This document shows positions 40,177 through 49,807 of a stretch of DNA of 64,000 nucleotides, in pieces. The notes under the pieces are model-generated. The model saw only the letters and a program-made list of their open reading frames with translations, was not told the DNA's origin and did not search any database. The translations under genes were made by a program, and so were the position numbers. The stretch is from contig DATGMP010000005.1 in the NCBI GenBank assembly GCA_035293565.1, positions 1 through 64,000 of the forward strand. Direction: 5' to 3'. The DNA is from DATGMP01 sp035293565 (GTDB lineage: Bacteria > Pseudomonadota > Alphaproteobacteria > BOG-932 > Roseiterribacteraceae). Positions within the stretch are counted from its first letter, which is position 1. Each line of letters starts with the position of its first letter.

Positions 40177-41239
40177 AGGCGAAGTCGATCGAAGCCCGCC
40201 ACCGCGCGCCAACCCCGACCTGTTGGGGCAGGAGGCGGCGGAGAGCGAGCTGCTATCCTCCTTTCGCAGCGGCCGGCTTCCTCATGCTTGGCTGATCGCG
40301 GGCAAGGGAGGGATCGGCAAGGCAACGCTCGCCTTCCGCTTTGCGCGATTCCTGCTGGCTGGCGGCGACCCTGCGGCCAAGAGCCTGGCAGTGTCGGCCG
40401 AGAATCCCGTTTTTCGCCGTATCGCTGCGTCGGGTCACGCCGACCTGCTCACCGTCGAGCGGCAATTCGACGAGGAGAAGGGCCGAGCCAAGAAGGAGAT
40501 CGCGGTCGATGACGTTCGCCGAATCGGCCCTTTTCTCAGGCTGACCGCCGCCGAAGGCGGATGGCGAATCGTCGTCATCGATGGCGCGGATGGCATGAAC
40601 CGGGCTGGGCAGAACGCGGTGCTGAAGATTCTCGAAGAACCGCCGGCCCGTGCTTTACTGATGCTGGTGACCGAGCGCCCGTCCGCGCTTCTGCCGACCA
40701 TTCGCTCACGCTGCCGCATTCTGACGGTTGGAAGCTTGTCGAGTCCGATCGTCCAGGAATTGGTCGCCAAATACCGGCCCGATATCGAGGCGGAAGAGCG
40801 GCTGGCGCTGGCCGAAATCGCGGAAGGAAGTATTGGCCGGGCGCTCGACATTGCTGCCAATGACGGGCTGGCGCTGCTGTCCAACTTCCTGTCGATCGCC
40901 GCCGACGATCCTCTCGATTGGGCTAAGGCGCATGCTCTTGGGGATAGGCTGGGCGCCGCGGCGGCGGACGAGTCCTACCGCATACTGTCGCAGCTGCTGG
41001 TTGAATGGTTGGGCAGCGTGGCGCGCGAGGCTGGGAGGGGCATCTGCGTAGAACGGAGGCGGGAGATCGTGCCGGGCGAGCGGGAATTGGCTGCCCGGCT
41101 GGCCGAGGGCCGGCTTGAACGGGTTCTGGAGGTGTGGGAGAAGGTCGCCCACCTGTTCGCCCGATCCGACGGAGCCAATCTGGATCGCAGGCTGACGGTG
41201 ATTTCCGCCCTCGACGCGGTCAGCGGCGCGCTCCATTAG
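40169..41239 (+). CDS. holB: DNA polymerase III subunit delta'
   Basis: Clamp-loader subunit. The 356-aa protein starts MAEGEVDRSPPPRANPDLLG, continues HAWLIAGKGGIGKATLAFRF (P-loop-like), DVRRIGPFLRLTAAEGGWRI, DGADGMNRAGQNAVLKILEE and the SRC motif TIRSRCRIL. It begins inside the 3' end of the LLM gene. metG follows, restoring the usual tmk-holB-metG-tatD order of related genomes. Confidence 0.93.
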   Translation: MAEGEVDRSPPPRANPDLLGQEAAESELLSSFRSGRLPHAWLIAGKGGIGKATLAFRFARFLLAGGDPAAKSLAVSAENPVFRRIAASGHADLLTVERQFDEEKGRAKKEIAVDDVRRIGPFLRLTAAEGGWRIVVIDGADGMNRAGQNAVLKILEEPPARALLMLVTERPSALLPTIRSRCRILTVGSLSSPIVQELVAKYRPDIEAEERLALAEIAEGSIGRALDIAANDGLALLSNFLSIAADDPLDWAKAHALGDRLGAAAADESYRILSQLLVEWLGSVAREAGRGICVERRREIVPGERELAARLAEGRLERVLEVWEKVAHLFARSDGANLDRRLTVISALDAVSGALH

Positions 41240-41276
41240 CCGCCCGGCGGACCCGAGGGACGGTCTTGGAGTTGCT

Positions 41277-42854
41277 ATGAGCCCGACGACAGACGGCCGC
41301 GCGCGCTGGTTCATCACCACGCCGATCTATTACGTCAATGACCAGCCGCATATCGGCCACGCCTATACAACGCTGGCCTGCGACGTGACGGCCCGATTCC
41401 AGCGCCTGGACGGGAAGGAGGTCTTCTTCCTGACGGGCACGGATGAGCATGGGCAGAAAGTTGCGCAATCGGCGGCAGCCGCTGGAGTGACACCCCAGGC
41501 GTTCACCGACCGTGTGTCGGAGAATTTCCGGGAACTGACCCGGCTCATGAAATTTTCCAATGACGATTTCATCCGCACCACGCAGCAGCGGAACATCGAG
41601 GCGTCACAGGCGCTTTGGCGCGAGATGGCCAAGGCTGAGACGCCCGACGGTCATCCTGCGATCTATCTCGGCAGCTATGCCGGTTGGTATGCAGTGCGCG
41701 ATGAGGCTTTCTACGACGAGAGCGAGCTCCGCGACGGGCCGGACGACACCAAGATCGCGCCGTCGGGAGCGCCGGTCGCCTGGGTCGAGGAGCCGAGCTA
41801 CTTCTTCCGCCTCTCGGCCTATGGCGAGGCGCTGCTCGCGCATTATGAAGCGCATCCCGATTTCATTGCACCGGCTGGCCGCCGGAACGAGGTGATCAGT
41901 TTCGTCAAAGGGGGCCTGCGCGATCTGTCGATCAGCCGGACGAGCTTCTCCTGGGGCACCAAGGTGCCCGGGGACGAGAAGCACGTGATGTATGTCTGGC
42001 TGGATGCGCTCGCGAACTACATCGCCGCGCTCGGCTATCCGGATACGGCGCCCGGCAGCAAGTATGACCGCTTCTGGCCGGCTGACCTGCATATGGTCGG
42101 CAAGGACATTCTCCGGTTCCACGCAGTCTATTGGCCGGCCTTCCTGATGGCCGCCGCGCTGCCGGTGCCCAGGCGAGTCTTCGCTCACGGCTGGTGGACG
42201 ATCGAAGGGCAGAAGATGTCCAAGTCGCTCGGCAACGTCATCGCACCGGCCCAGCTGGTCGAGACCTACGGCCTCGACCAGACCCGCTTTGCGCTGCTCG
42301 CCGAGGTGCCGTTCGGCAATGATGGCGACTTCTCGCATGCCGCGGTCGTCCGCAGGCTTAATGCGGACCTGGCCAATGGCCTGGGTAATCTCGCGCAGCG
42401 GACGCTGACGCTGATCCAAAAGAACTGCAGTGCCGCGGTTCCGATGCCGGGCGAATTCACGCCGGCGGATCGGGAGTTGCTCGCGCAGGCCGATGCGCTG
42501 CTTGCCTCATGTCGCTCGGAGATTCTGAGCCAGCGCTTTCATGAATATCTGAAAACCGTCTGGGCTTTGATCTCGAGCGCCGACGGCTATATCGACGCGC
42601 AGGCGCCCTGGGCCCTGCGCAAGACTGACCCCGCGCGGATGGCGACGGTGCTCTTCGTGCTCGCTGAGACGATCCGGTCGGTCGCGATCCTGCTGCAGCC
42701 CTTCATGCCGGATTCGATGGCGCGATTGCTCGACCAGCTCGGCGTTGCGGCCGAGCAGCGGGATTTCGCCGCTCTCGGCGAGGTCGGACGGCTGAAGCCC
42801 GGCGAAAGCCTGCCCGCGCCCCAAGGCTTGTTCCCACGGATCGTCGAGGCTTGA
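41277..42854 (+). CDS. metG: methionyl-tRNA synthetase
   Basis: Charges tRNA-Met. The 525-aa class I synthetase has the HIGH motif as PHIGHAY, the KMSKS loop in GQKMSKSLGN, and the WLDALANYI and HMVGKDILRFHAVYWP segments. It lacks the Cys knuckle of the zinc-containing type and the C-terminal dimerisation domain, as in the short bacterial form. TTGGAG lies six bases before the ATG. Its stop overlaps an alternative start of tatD. Confidence 0.97.
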   Translation: MSPTTDGRARWFITTPIYYVNDQPHIGHAYTTLACDVTARFQRLDGKEVFFLTGTDEHGQKVAQSAAAAGVTPQAFTDRVSENFRELTRLMKFSNDDFIRTTQQRNIEASQALWREMAKAETPDGHPAIYLGSYAGWYAVRDEAFYDESELRDGPDDTKIAPSGAPVAWVEEPSYFFRLSAYGEALLAHYEAHPDFIAPAGRRNEVISFVKGGLRDLSISRTSFSWGTKVPGDEKHVMYVWLDALANYIAALGYPDTAPGSKYDRFWPADLHMVGKDILRFHAVYWPAFLMAAALPVPRRVFAHGWWTIEGQKMSKSLGNVIAPAQLVETYGLDQTRFALLAEVPFGNDGDFSHAAVVRRLNADLANGLGNLAQRTLTLIQKNCSAAVPMPGEFTPADRELLAQADALLASCRSEILSQRFHEYLKTVWALISSADGYIDAQAPWALRKTDPARMATVLFVLAETIRSVAILLQPFMPDSMARLLDQLGVAAEQRDFAALGEVGRLKPGESLPAPQGLFPRIVEA

Positions 42855-42862
42855 GCGCGCCC

Positions 42863-43648
42863 ATGCTGGTCGACAGCCACTGCCATCTCGAATTCCCCGA
42901 ATTCCTGCCCCAGCAAGAGGCGGTGATCGCGCGCGCCCGCGCGGCCGGCGTCGGTCACATGCTGACGATCTCGACGCGCGTTCGCCGCTTCGAGGAGATC
43001 CGGGCCGTGGCTGAGGCGCATGAGGATGTGTCCTGCTCGCTGGGCACGCATCCACACCATGTCGCGGAGGAGCCGGAGGTCACGACAGAGATGCTCGTCG
43101 ATGGCGCGCGGCATCCGAAGGTCGTCGCCTTCGGCGAAACCGGCCTCGACTATTACTACGATAATAGCCCGCGCGAGATGCAGCAGGAGGGCTTCCGCCG
43201 TCATATCCGCGCGGCTCTCGAGGCCGAGCTGCCGATTATCGTGCATACGCGCGACGCGGAAGAGGACACGATGGCAATCCTGCGGGAGGAGGGGCGCGGG
43301 GCAGGGCTCAAAGGTGTGCTCCACTGCTTCAGCTCGAGCCGCAAGCTGGCGGAGGAGGCGCTCGATTTCGGTTTCCACATCTCCTTCTCCGGCATCGTCA
43401 CCTTCAAGAAATCGGATGAGCTGCGCGACATCGCGCGGATGGTGCCGCTCGAGCGGCTGTTGGTGGAAACCGACGCGCCTTTCCTGGCGCCGGTGCCGAA
43501 GCGCGGTCAGACCAACGAGCCGTCCTTCGTCGTCCACACGGCGCGGCTTCTCGCCGAGCTGCACGGCCTGGCCCCCGAAGCGCTGGCGGACCGCACCACG
43601 GCCAATTTCTTCGGCCTCTTCAGTCGCGCCAAGCCGGCGTTCGCCTGA
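42863..43648 (+). CDS. tatD: TatD-family metal-dependent hydrolase/DNase
   Basis: A 261-aa TIM-barrel metallo-hydrolase. Metal ligands: HCH in VDSHCHLEF, Glu in AFGETGLDYYY, His in PIIVHTRDAEED, His in HCFSSS and the final Asp in VETDAPFLAPVP. TatD proteins are 3'-5' DNases acting in DNA quality control. I used the ATG at 42863; a TTG at 42851 overlapping the metG stop would add four residues. Its stop overlaps the next start by one base. Confidence 0.93.
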   Translation: MLVDSHCHLEFPEFLPQQEAVIARARAAGVGHMLTISTRVRRFEEIRAVAEAHEDVSCSLGTHPHHVAEEPEVTTEMLVDGARHPKVVAFGETGLDYYYDNSPREMQQEGFRRHIRAALEAELPIIVHTRDAEEDTMAILREEGRGAGLKGVLHCFSSSRKLAEEALDFGFHISFSGIVTFKKSDELRDIARMVPLERLLVETDAPFLAPVPKRGQTNEPSFVVHTARLLAELHGLAPEALADRTTANFFGLFSRAKPAFA

Positions 43649-44421
43649 TGGGGCTCCGCATTACGGTTCTGGGCTCCGGCAACTCGACCGGCGTTCCTTT
43701 CGCCGACGGAACCTGGGGGAATTGTGATTCCCACGAAGCTCGCAATCGTCGGCGGCGCGCCTCGATCCTGATCGAGCGAGAGGGAACGCGCGTGCTCATC
43801 GACGCTGGTCCCGATGTTCGCGAGCAGATGCTGAGCGCCAAGGTCGATCGGCTTGACGCGGTCATCTTCACCCACGCTCACGCCGATCATACGGCGGGCA
43901 TCGATGATCTGCGGGTCTTCGGGATGTTCGGACACGACCCGCTGCCCGTCTATGCTTATCCGGAGGTGCTGGACCAGATCCGTGGCCGCTTTGGCTATAT
44001 GTTCGGCAGTGGCCGCAAGGGCTATTACGACAAGCCAACGCTGCGTCCGATCGAGGCATTGCCCGAATTCAGCATCGGCGCGCTCGATTTCAGCCTGTTC
44101 GAGCAAGATCACACAGTCTGCCGTTCGGCAGGCATTCGAGTCGGACCGTTCGCCTATTCGACCGATGTGAAGTCGCTGTCGGATGAGGCGTTCCAAAGGC
44201 TGGCCGGACTGGGGGTATGGCTAATCGCTGCGGTCCGCCGCGAGCCGCATATCGCACATGCCCATCTCGAGGTCGTCCTCGACTGGATCCGCCGTGTCCA
44301 GCCGGCGCGCGCATTCCTCACGCACATGAATCACACGATGGATTACCGGACGCTGTTCGACGAACTGCCGGACGGGGTAATGCCGGCCTTTGACGGTCAG
44401 GTCATGGAATTCGATGACTGA
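43648..44421 (+). CDS. metallo-beta-lactamase-fold hydrolase (PhnP-like)
   Basis: A 257-aa MBL-fold protein. The metal motif is THAHADHTAG; the N-terminus ITVLGSGNSTGVP and GNCDSHEARNRRRRASILIE matches the family that includes PhnP cyclic phosphodiesterase and the conserved partner of TatD. Later ligands are in FLTHMNHTMDY. Likely a phosphodiesterase acting on a small nucleotide or nucleic-acid substrate. It overlaps tatD and the following gene, so the metG-tatD-MBL-GT39 genes form one transcript. Confidence 0.9.
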   Translation: MGLRITVLGSGNSTGVPFADGTWGNCDSHEARNRRRRASILIEREGTRVLIDAGPDVREQMLSAKVDRLDAVIFTHAHADHTAGIDDLRVFGMFGHDPLPVYAYPEVLDQIRGRFGYMFGSGRKGYYDKPTLRPIEALPEFSIGALDFSLFEQDHTVCRSAGIRVGPFAYSTDVKSLSDEAFQRLAGLGVWLIAAVRREPHIAHAHLEVVLDWIRRVQPARAFLTHMNHTMDYRTLFDELPDGVMPAFDGQVMEFDD

Positions 44422-45904
44422 CCGCAAGGCGGCGCCGCTCGAAATTCCGGATCGGACCTGGACCGTCTGGGCGATTGCGATCAGCCTTTTCATCGCCCTG
44501 ACTCGGCTTCTCGCGCTCAGAACCGGCGCGCTCGATCTACTGCCGGATGAAGCTCAATACTGGTCTTGGTCGCGCACGCTCGCGGCGGGCTATTTTTCCA
44601 AGCCGCCCGTAGTCGCATGGCTCATCGGCGCCACGGCCGCGCTTCTCGGCGACAACAGCGAATTCGCAGTGAGGCTAGCCTCGCCTCTGATCCACGCCGC
44701 GACCGGGGTCGTCGTGGCGCTGCTCGGTCGTGATCTGTTCAGCGCTCGCGCCGGATTCTGGGCGGCGCTCTGCTACGCGACACTGCCCGGGGTCGATTTC
44801 TCCGCTCTCATCATCTCCACCGACGTACCGCTCCTGTTCTGCTGGGCATTAGCGCTTTTCGCACTCTGGCGATTGCTCGGCCAGCCGCATCGTGTCTGGG
44901 CCGTGCTTCTCGGCGTGGCGATCGGCCTCGGTTTTTTGAGCAAATACGCCATGGGCTATTTTCTCATCGGCATGATTGTGCTGGCGGCGACTGAGCCGGT
45001 CGCCGTGTGGCGCGGGGCGGGGAGACGATTGTTGCTCGCGCTGTTCGTGGCGGTGGCGATCATGCTGCCCAACGTCCTCTGGAATGCACGGCACGGCTGG
45101 GCGACGATCGGACATACCGCGGCAAACGCCGACTGGAGCGCGTTCGGGCTGCATGTCGAGGAAACCCTGGCATTTGCCGCGGCGCAGTTCGGCGTGTTTG
45201 GGCCCATCCTGATGGTTGCCTTCATCGTGCGGATCATCCTTTGGCGACGGTATCCGCCATACGACCAGGAGCGGTTTCTGCTCGCTTTCTCGCTGCCGGT
45301 CCTTCTTCTAATGGTGATTCAGAGCGGCATCTCGCGGGCGCACGCCAACTGGGCGGCCGTGACCTACGTTCCGGCGACCATATTGGTGGTCGGCTGGTTG
45401 GATCGAATCGGTCGCAACTGGATCGTGAAGCTTTCTGCCGTCCTGCAGCTGGTGCTGTTCGCGGCCTTCACCATGCTCTTCGCGGGGGCATTGTCGGTGC
45501 GGCTTCCCAAGGCACTCGACATTTTTCACCAGATGCGGGGCTGGCGAAGCCTGGCCGAGCTGGCCCTCGGACGGATGAACAAAATGCCGCCCGGGACCAG
45601 TCTCGCCGCCGAGGATCGCGAGACGATGGCAGAGCTCGATTACTACACGCGCTATCGAACCTTCCCGCTCGTGATGGCGGTCGGGTCGGGGCCCGCCGGC
45701 AATCAATACGAAGCCGAACGGGCGATCGATCCGCAGACCGGGGCGCATGCGCTGCTGGTCGCGAACGACGCCGACCGGACGGACATCCTCGACCGGTTCT
45801 CGCAGCATCAGCTGTTGGAAGAATGGACGGTTCGCGCCGGACCCGGGCGGTTGCGCCATTATTACGTCTACGAGCTATCGGGGTATCGGGGCGGGGGCGG
45901 CTGA
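44414..45904 (+). CDS. GT39-family (ArnT/PMT-like) membrane glycosyltransferase
   Basis: A 496-aa polytopic protein with about 11 membrane segments. The first periplasmic loop LPDEAQYWSWSRTLAAGYFS with KPPVVAWLIG holds the conserved acidic pair of the GT39/ArnT family, which transfers sugars from lipid-linked donors to lipid A or proteins outside the inner membrane. A C-terminal soluble domain of ~120 residues follows. ATGA overlap with the MBL gene. A lipid-phosphatase gene follows, so both may modify lipid A (inference). Confidence 0.88.
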   Translation: MTDRKAAPLEIPDRTWTVWAIAISLFIALTRLLALRTGALDLLPDEAQYWSWSRTLAAGYFSKPPVVAWLIGATAALLGDNSEFAVRLASPLIHAATGVVVALLGRDLFSARAGFWAALCYATLPGVDFSALIISTDVPLLFCWALALFALWRLLGQPHRVWAVLLGVAIGLGFLSKYAMGYFLIGMIVLAATEPVAVWRGAGRRLLLALFVAVAIMLPNVLWNARHGWATIGHTAANADWSAFGLHVEETLAFAAAQFGVFGPILMVAFIVRIILWRRYPPYDQERFLLAFSLPVLLLMVIQSGISRAHANWAAVTYVPATILVVGWLDRIGRNWIVKLSAVLQLVLFAAFTMLFAGALSVRLPKALDIFHQMRGWRSLAELALGRMNKMPPGTSLAAEDRETMAELDYYTRYRTFPLVMAVGSGPAGNQYEAERAIDPQTGAHALLVANDADRTDILDRFSQHQLLEEWTVRAGPGRLRHYYVYELSGYRGGGG

Positions 45905-45907
45905 GCG

Positions 45908-47245
45908 ATGGGAGCTTCCGGCTGGGAGGATTTGATCTGGCAACGTGAGGCCGGCCCGAATTGGTCGGTCGAGCGTCGGCTGCTTGCCGCCTATCTGGTA
46001 TCGGGCCCGAGCTCCAATCGAATTGGCTGCTCCGCGTTCGAAACCGAAGTCGCCGCGCATGTCACCGGGATCCCGGCCGCCCGCATACCCGACGTGCTGG
46101 ACGAGCTCGAGCGGGACGGGTTCGTGCGTCACGACCGATCCCAGGGATGGGTCTGGATCCCGGCGGTTCTTTTGCATTTGCCCTTTCGAAATGAAGAGGA
46201 GGTCCGCAAGGCGCTTCCAGAGCTGGCCGTCGTTCCGCGTGGGCTGGGGTTTCACGCGGATTTGATAAGAGCATTTCGCGCTTCCGCTGACCGGCCCGGC
46301 GTTCCGGTGGTCCAGGACCCTAGTTGGCTCGGCGGTATTATCGGCGATACGCGCGCGGCCGATCTCGCGCAGCGTCTGGAGCAAATGAACGACATGCTGA
46401 GACGGCACCTTCCGGGGCTGCCGTCACTGAACAAGACCGGACTTAATGCAGCGGCTCAAGTTCTGATAAATTTGCGCGATTATTCAAAACGATGGCGGGA
46501 GTATCTCGCAGATATTGTGAACACGCGCCCGCTCCGAATTCTGGGGCTGATCACCATCAGCGCCGCCATCCTGTTCGTGGTCTTTCCCGGCATCGACTTG
46601 GGCGTCGCCGGATGGTTCTTCGTGCCGCCGAGAAACTTCACGCTCGGCGACACTTGGATAGGCCGCTTCTTCGACAATGAGATCCATTTTGCAATGGAAT
46701 GGTTTCTCGTCATCCTGGTCGGGGCCTTCCTTTACGGCCTCTATCGAAGCCGACCGGTATGGCGCCTGACGCCGAAGCACTTTTTGTTCGTCGCTCTTTC
46801 GATCGCCCTGGGGGCAGGGCTGCTGACCAACGTGCTGCTGAAGGATAGTTGGGGCAGGGCCCGACCCAGCCAGGTGGCGGAATTCGGGGGCACGAAGCAA
46901 TTCACGCCCGCCTTTGTCCGCTCCACCCAATGCGAGAAGAATTGCTCCTTCGTCTCGGGCGACGCCTCGCTGGCGGCGAGTTTCATGTCTTTTGCGATCA
47001 TCGCGGACCGGAACAGGCGCCGTTGGTGGCTTGGCCTCGGCGGTTTCACCGCGCTCGTCGGCCTCATGCGCATGGCTCGAGGATCGCATTTCCTCAGCGA
47101 CGTCTTCTTTGCGGTGGTCTTCACGCTGATGGTCGTGTTTGCGCTGGCGCGGCTCATACTCGAAGAGCGCTGGCGGAATTGGCCGCGCTGGCGTGATCGC
47201 GGGCAGGCGGCCGAAGCTCAGAGTTTGCGCGGGACGATTACCTGA
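45908..47245 (+). CDS. PAP2 lipid phosphatase fused to an N-terminal phage replication-type winged-helix domain
   Basis: A 445-aa protein in one uninterrupted frame. Residues ~195-430 are a PAP2 (type 2 phosphatidic acid phosphatase) membrane domain with motif 1 K312-x6-R319-P, motif 3 R391..H394...D398 (ARGSHFLSD) and motif 2 as FVSGDAS: the usual His of PSGH is Asp352. About six membrane segments are visible. Residues ~18-100 read LLAAYLVSGPSSNRIGC, VLDELERDGFVRHD, GWVWIPAVLLHLPF; this closely resembles the winged-helix N-terminus of phage replication proteins (…YLLT.PH.N..GC....…WVWI..). A hydrophilic linker joins the two. It follows the GT39 gene by three bases. Membrane location of a DNA-binding-type domain is odd; it could instead be a cytoplasmic protein-protein module. 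Confidence 0.8.
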   Translation: MGASGWEDLIWQREAGPNWSVERRLLAAYLVSGPSSNRIGCSAFETEVAAHVTGIPAARIPDVLDELERDGFVRHDRSQGWVWIPAVLLHLPFRNEEEVRKALPELAVVPRGLGFHADLIRAFRASADRPGVPVVQDPSWLGGIIGDTRAADLAQRLEQMNDMLRRHLPGLPSLNKTGLNAAAQVLINLRDYSKRWREYLADIVNTRPLRILGLITISAAILFVVFPGIDLGVAGWFFVPPRNFTLGDTWIGRFFDNEIHFAMEWFLVILVGAFLYGLYRSRPVWRLTPKHFLFVALSIALGAGLLTNVLLKDSWGRARPSQVAEFGGTKQFTPAFVRSTQCEKNCSFVSGDASLAASFMSFAIIADRNRRRWWLGLGGFTALVGLMRMARGSHFLSDVFFAVVFTLMVVFALARLILEERWRNWPRWRDRGQAAEAQSLRGTIT

Positions 47246-47310
47246 CTCGGCAAATCACGCTCCGACGATTCTGTTGCCGTGCCTTCCGGGGCTCGCCATA
47301 GTCGCGGCCG

Positions 47311-48921
47311 ATGCAATACGAGCGATCTGTCAAATGGTCGGCGATCGCTGTTTTCATGAGCGGCTTGCACCGCTTGGTCCACGCGCGACGCGCGGACATG
47401 CTGGTCATCACGGTCGCACTATTAGCCGCAGCGGATCGCTATTTCCGCTTTCCCATGCTGTCCATTGGCGGACGACCGCCGAAAGCGAGCCACGAAGTCG
47501 GTTGGTGGACGTGGTGGGATCAGGGTAAATATCTCGATGCAGCTCGAGCATGGGCCTCGGGGAACCTCGACTCGGGTCAGCATTGGTACTTGCCTGGCTA
47601 TCCGTTGATTGCGGCGCCTTTTGTCCGGATCACGCCGAATCAGCCATTTGTAATACCCGACCTCGTCTGCCTGCTGGCGACTCTATGGCTGCTCGCAGGG
47701 CTTGCAGCGCGCCTCGTTCCGGGAGTTCGAGGGGCGCGCGGGCTTGGCGCAGTGGTCTTCCTGATCACGACAATATTTTGGTCGAAGCCGCTCGAGGCTT
47801 GGATCATTCCGTGGACGACAACGCCGGCCACGCCGGTTATTCTCGCTTGTCTCCTCGCGACATTGCGTTTTCTCGATACATCGCGCGGGGTTGACGTGTT
47901 TCTGGCGACATTGGCCGGTGCGTCGGTCGCGCTCTTCCGGCCGACAGACGCGCTGGCTTTGCTGGTCGTCGTACTGCCGTTCATGGCCTGGGTCGTGTTC
48001 CGACGCGTCGAGGAGCCGCGGGGCAGGCGGCGCTATCTTGCCCTGGCGATGGCCGGGTTCGCGCCGCCTTTCCTTTTGCTCGCCGTCGCTCACCTGGCGA
48101 TATTCGGCAACCAGCTCGGGCCCTACTTGACGGACTCCGCCAGGCTCGGATTCGAATGGCGGCTGGTGCCGTTGCGTTGGGTCACGCTGTTCGTTGGCCC
48201 GCGTCCTCTCTTCCCGGAAGGCTACGGGTTGGTGCGCATGTTTCCCTGGATCGCGCCGGGACTTGGCGGCATGGCCGCGATGCTCGCAACGTCGAAAGGG
48301 GATGGCTTCCTTCGTCACGGGCTCGTAATCGCGGCCGTGATAGCTCATTGCACGCTCTACCTCGCGTATCGCGATCTGCCTCCGCCCAGTCTATGGCTCT
48401 ATTACGCCTATCATTATTTCAAATGGGTTCTGCCGGTCTTCGGACTTTACGCGGCCTTCCTACTGATCACGCTTATCGCTTCGCCGCTCCGATGGCGCGC
48501 TGGGCTCATCGCCGCGGCGGTGATCGTCTTACTATTTCCCTGGCGACCAGAATGGGTTAGGGACCGTAGCTCACACCGGGTCGACATAACTGATGCGCAT
48601 GCGTTCCTCTTGCATGGCGGCTTTCCGGCAATCGATTCAGGTCTGCTGTTCAAGGCGCGGGCGAACTGGGAAGCGTCCTATTTGGGTCATCACGAGATGC
48701 GGATCGGCGACAGCGCATTTCGCGAATACGCCGATTTTCGTGTCTACCGGGTCGACGACGGTTTCCTCCTCGTGCCCTTGAGGCCATTGCCGGCGGGAGA
48801 CATTGCGTTCACGACGGATCCGGGGATGGCGCTCGATCCGAGCTTTTCGCCTGTGCTCGGACGTCAGAGGATCGTGCTGGGACTGCCGTGCTGGTTCAGG
48901 GCCATCTGTCCGACCTTCTAA
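47311..48921 (+). CDS. polytopic membrane protein, GT-C-like, function unknown
   Basis: A 536-aa protein with about ten membrane segments and a C-terminal soluble part. The first loop (HEVGWWTWWDQGKYLDAARA) contains a D-x-K/Y arrangement like the periplasmic loop of GT-C glycosyltransferases, and QHWYLPGYPLIAAPF follows, a pattern seen in GT39-like proteins. No closer family recognised. It lies 65 bases after the PAP2 gene on the same strand, so it may belong to the same envelope-modification group. Confidence 0.65.
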   Translation: MQYERSVKWSAIAVFMSGLHRLVHARRADMLVITVALLAAADRYFRFPMLSIGGRPPKASHEVGWWTWWDQGKYLDAARAWASGNLDSGQHWYLPGYPLIAAPFVRITPNQPFVIPDLVCLLATLWLLAGLAARLVPGVRGARGLGAVVFLITTIFWSKPLEAWIIPWTTTPATPVILACLLATLRFLDTSRGVDVFLATLAGASVALFRPTDALALLVVVLPFMAWVVFRRVEEPRGRRRYLALAMAGFAPPFLLLAVAHLAIFGNQLGPYLTDSARLGFEWRLVPLRWVTLFVGPRPLFPEGYGLVRMFPWIAPGLGGMAAMLATSKGDGFLRHGLVIAAVIAHCTLYLAYRDLPPPSLWLYYAYHYFKWVLPVFGLYAAFLLITLIASPLRWRAGLIAAAVIVLLFPWRPEWVRDRSSHRVDITDAHAFLLHGGFPAIDSGLLFKARANWEASYLGHHEMRIGDSAFREYADFRVYRVDDGFLLVPLRPLPAGDIAFTTDPGMALDPSFSPVLGRQRIVLGLPCWFRAICPTF

Positions 48922-48962
48922 TCGCGCTCGTCGACGACATGCGGCTCCCGACCGGCTGACCG

Positions 48963-49598
48963 TCAACCGGCATTGCCGTGGAGCCTCAGGCCGTAAGCCG
49001 CTAAGTCCATCTCGGCACGTTCGGCGTCAACAAATTGAATTGCATGCATATTCATTGCGCGAGCGCCTTCGACGTTACGGGCAACGTCGTCGAGAAAAAT
49101 CGTCTCTTTTGGCTCCAGTGCGAAAGCCTCCAGAAGGTGACAGAATATCTTTGCGTCAGGCTTCAGGATTCCCAATTCGCACGAGAGCACGACGCCTTCG
49201 AAATGCCGCCAGAAATCGTATCTCTGCCGTAGGTACAGCACGATTTCACGCACATTGTCGCTGAGAGCGAAAAGCCGATATCCGGCCTTCGACACGCGCC
49301 CCATCAAATCGATGGTTCCAGGGATAAGGGCCTGAGTGTCCTTCACATGGAAGAAGAACTGCTCCATGTGCCGCGGGTCGAGTTCGAGCAAATCACAATA
49401 GGAACGCTTGGCGTCGTCCTCAGTGATTTCGCCCCGATTAAGCTGAAACCAGAGCGGATGCGCGAATAGGGAGCGAACCAACTCAGGAGTTGCCCTGTCT
49501 CCGAAGGCTCGGGCGGAGATGAGGGCAGGATCCCATCGGACAATCACATTACCGATGTCGAAGACGACATTCCGAATCGTGGTGTGGTTGGATTGCAT
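48963..49598 (-). CDS. HAD-superfamily hydrolase (YihX-like)
   Basis: A 211-aa HAD phosphatase of subfamily IA. Motif I FDIGNVIVRWD (the D.GNV form of YihX-like sugar-phosphate phosphatases), motif II LFALSDN, Lys in LGILKPDAKIF, motif IV IFLDDVARN. The helical cap lies between motifs I and II. An in-frame GTG at 49610 is an alternative start. It converges with the preceding membrane-protein gene and is divergent from the next SDR. Confidence 0.87.
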   Translation of the reverse strand: MQSNHTTIRNVVFDIGNVIVRWDPALISARAFGDRATPELVRSLFAHPLWFQLNRGEITEDDAKRSYCDLLELDPRHMEQFFFHVKDTQALIPGTIDLMGRVSKAGYRLFALSDNVREIVLYLRQRYDFWRHFEGVVLSCELGILKPDAKIFCHLLEAFALEPKETIFLDDVARNVEGARAMNMHAIQFVDAERAEMDLAAYGLRLHGNAG

Positions 49599-49685
49599 TT
49601 TCCGATTCACACGGCCTGCAGTCGAATGAGGCTATCTTTGCGAAGCGTCAAGCGCCTCGGGCCGTGCGAACGGGATTTTATTTTC

Positions 49686-49701
49686 CATAATATATATTAT
49701 G
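49686..49701. promoter_or_regulatory. 16-bp perfect AT-rich palindrome
   Basis: CATAATATATATTATG is perfectly symmetric and stands out in high-GC DNA. It lies in the divergent region between the HAD gene (start 49598, minus) and the SDR gene (start 49808, plus), a natural place for an operator or an overlapping -10 element. No regulator gene is adjacent. Confidence 0.45.
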
Positions 49702-49807
49702 CGGCTTGTGGGTGGGCGAGTCTCTCTGGCCCTCGCGGCTGATTTCGATTCCTGTGCCGCCTTCCCCTATGCGACAGTCTCCCGAGAAACATTGCGGGAG
49801 AAACGCT

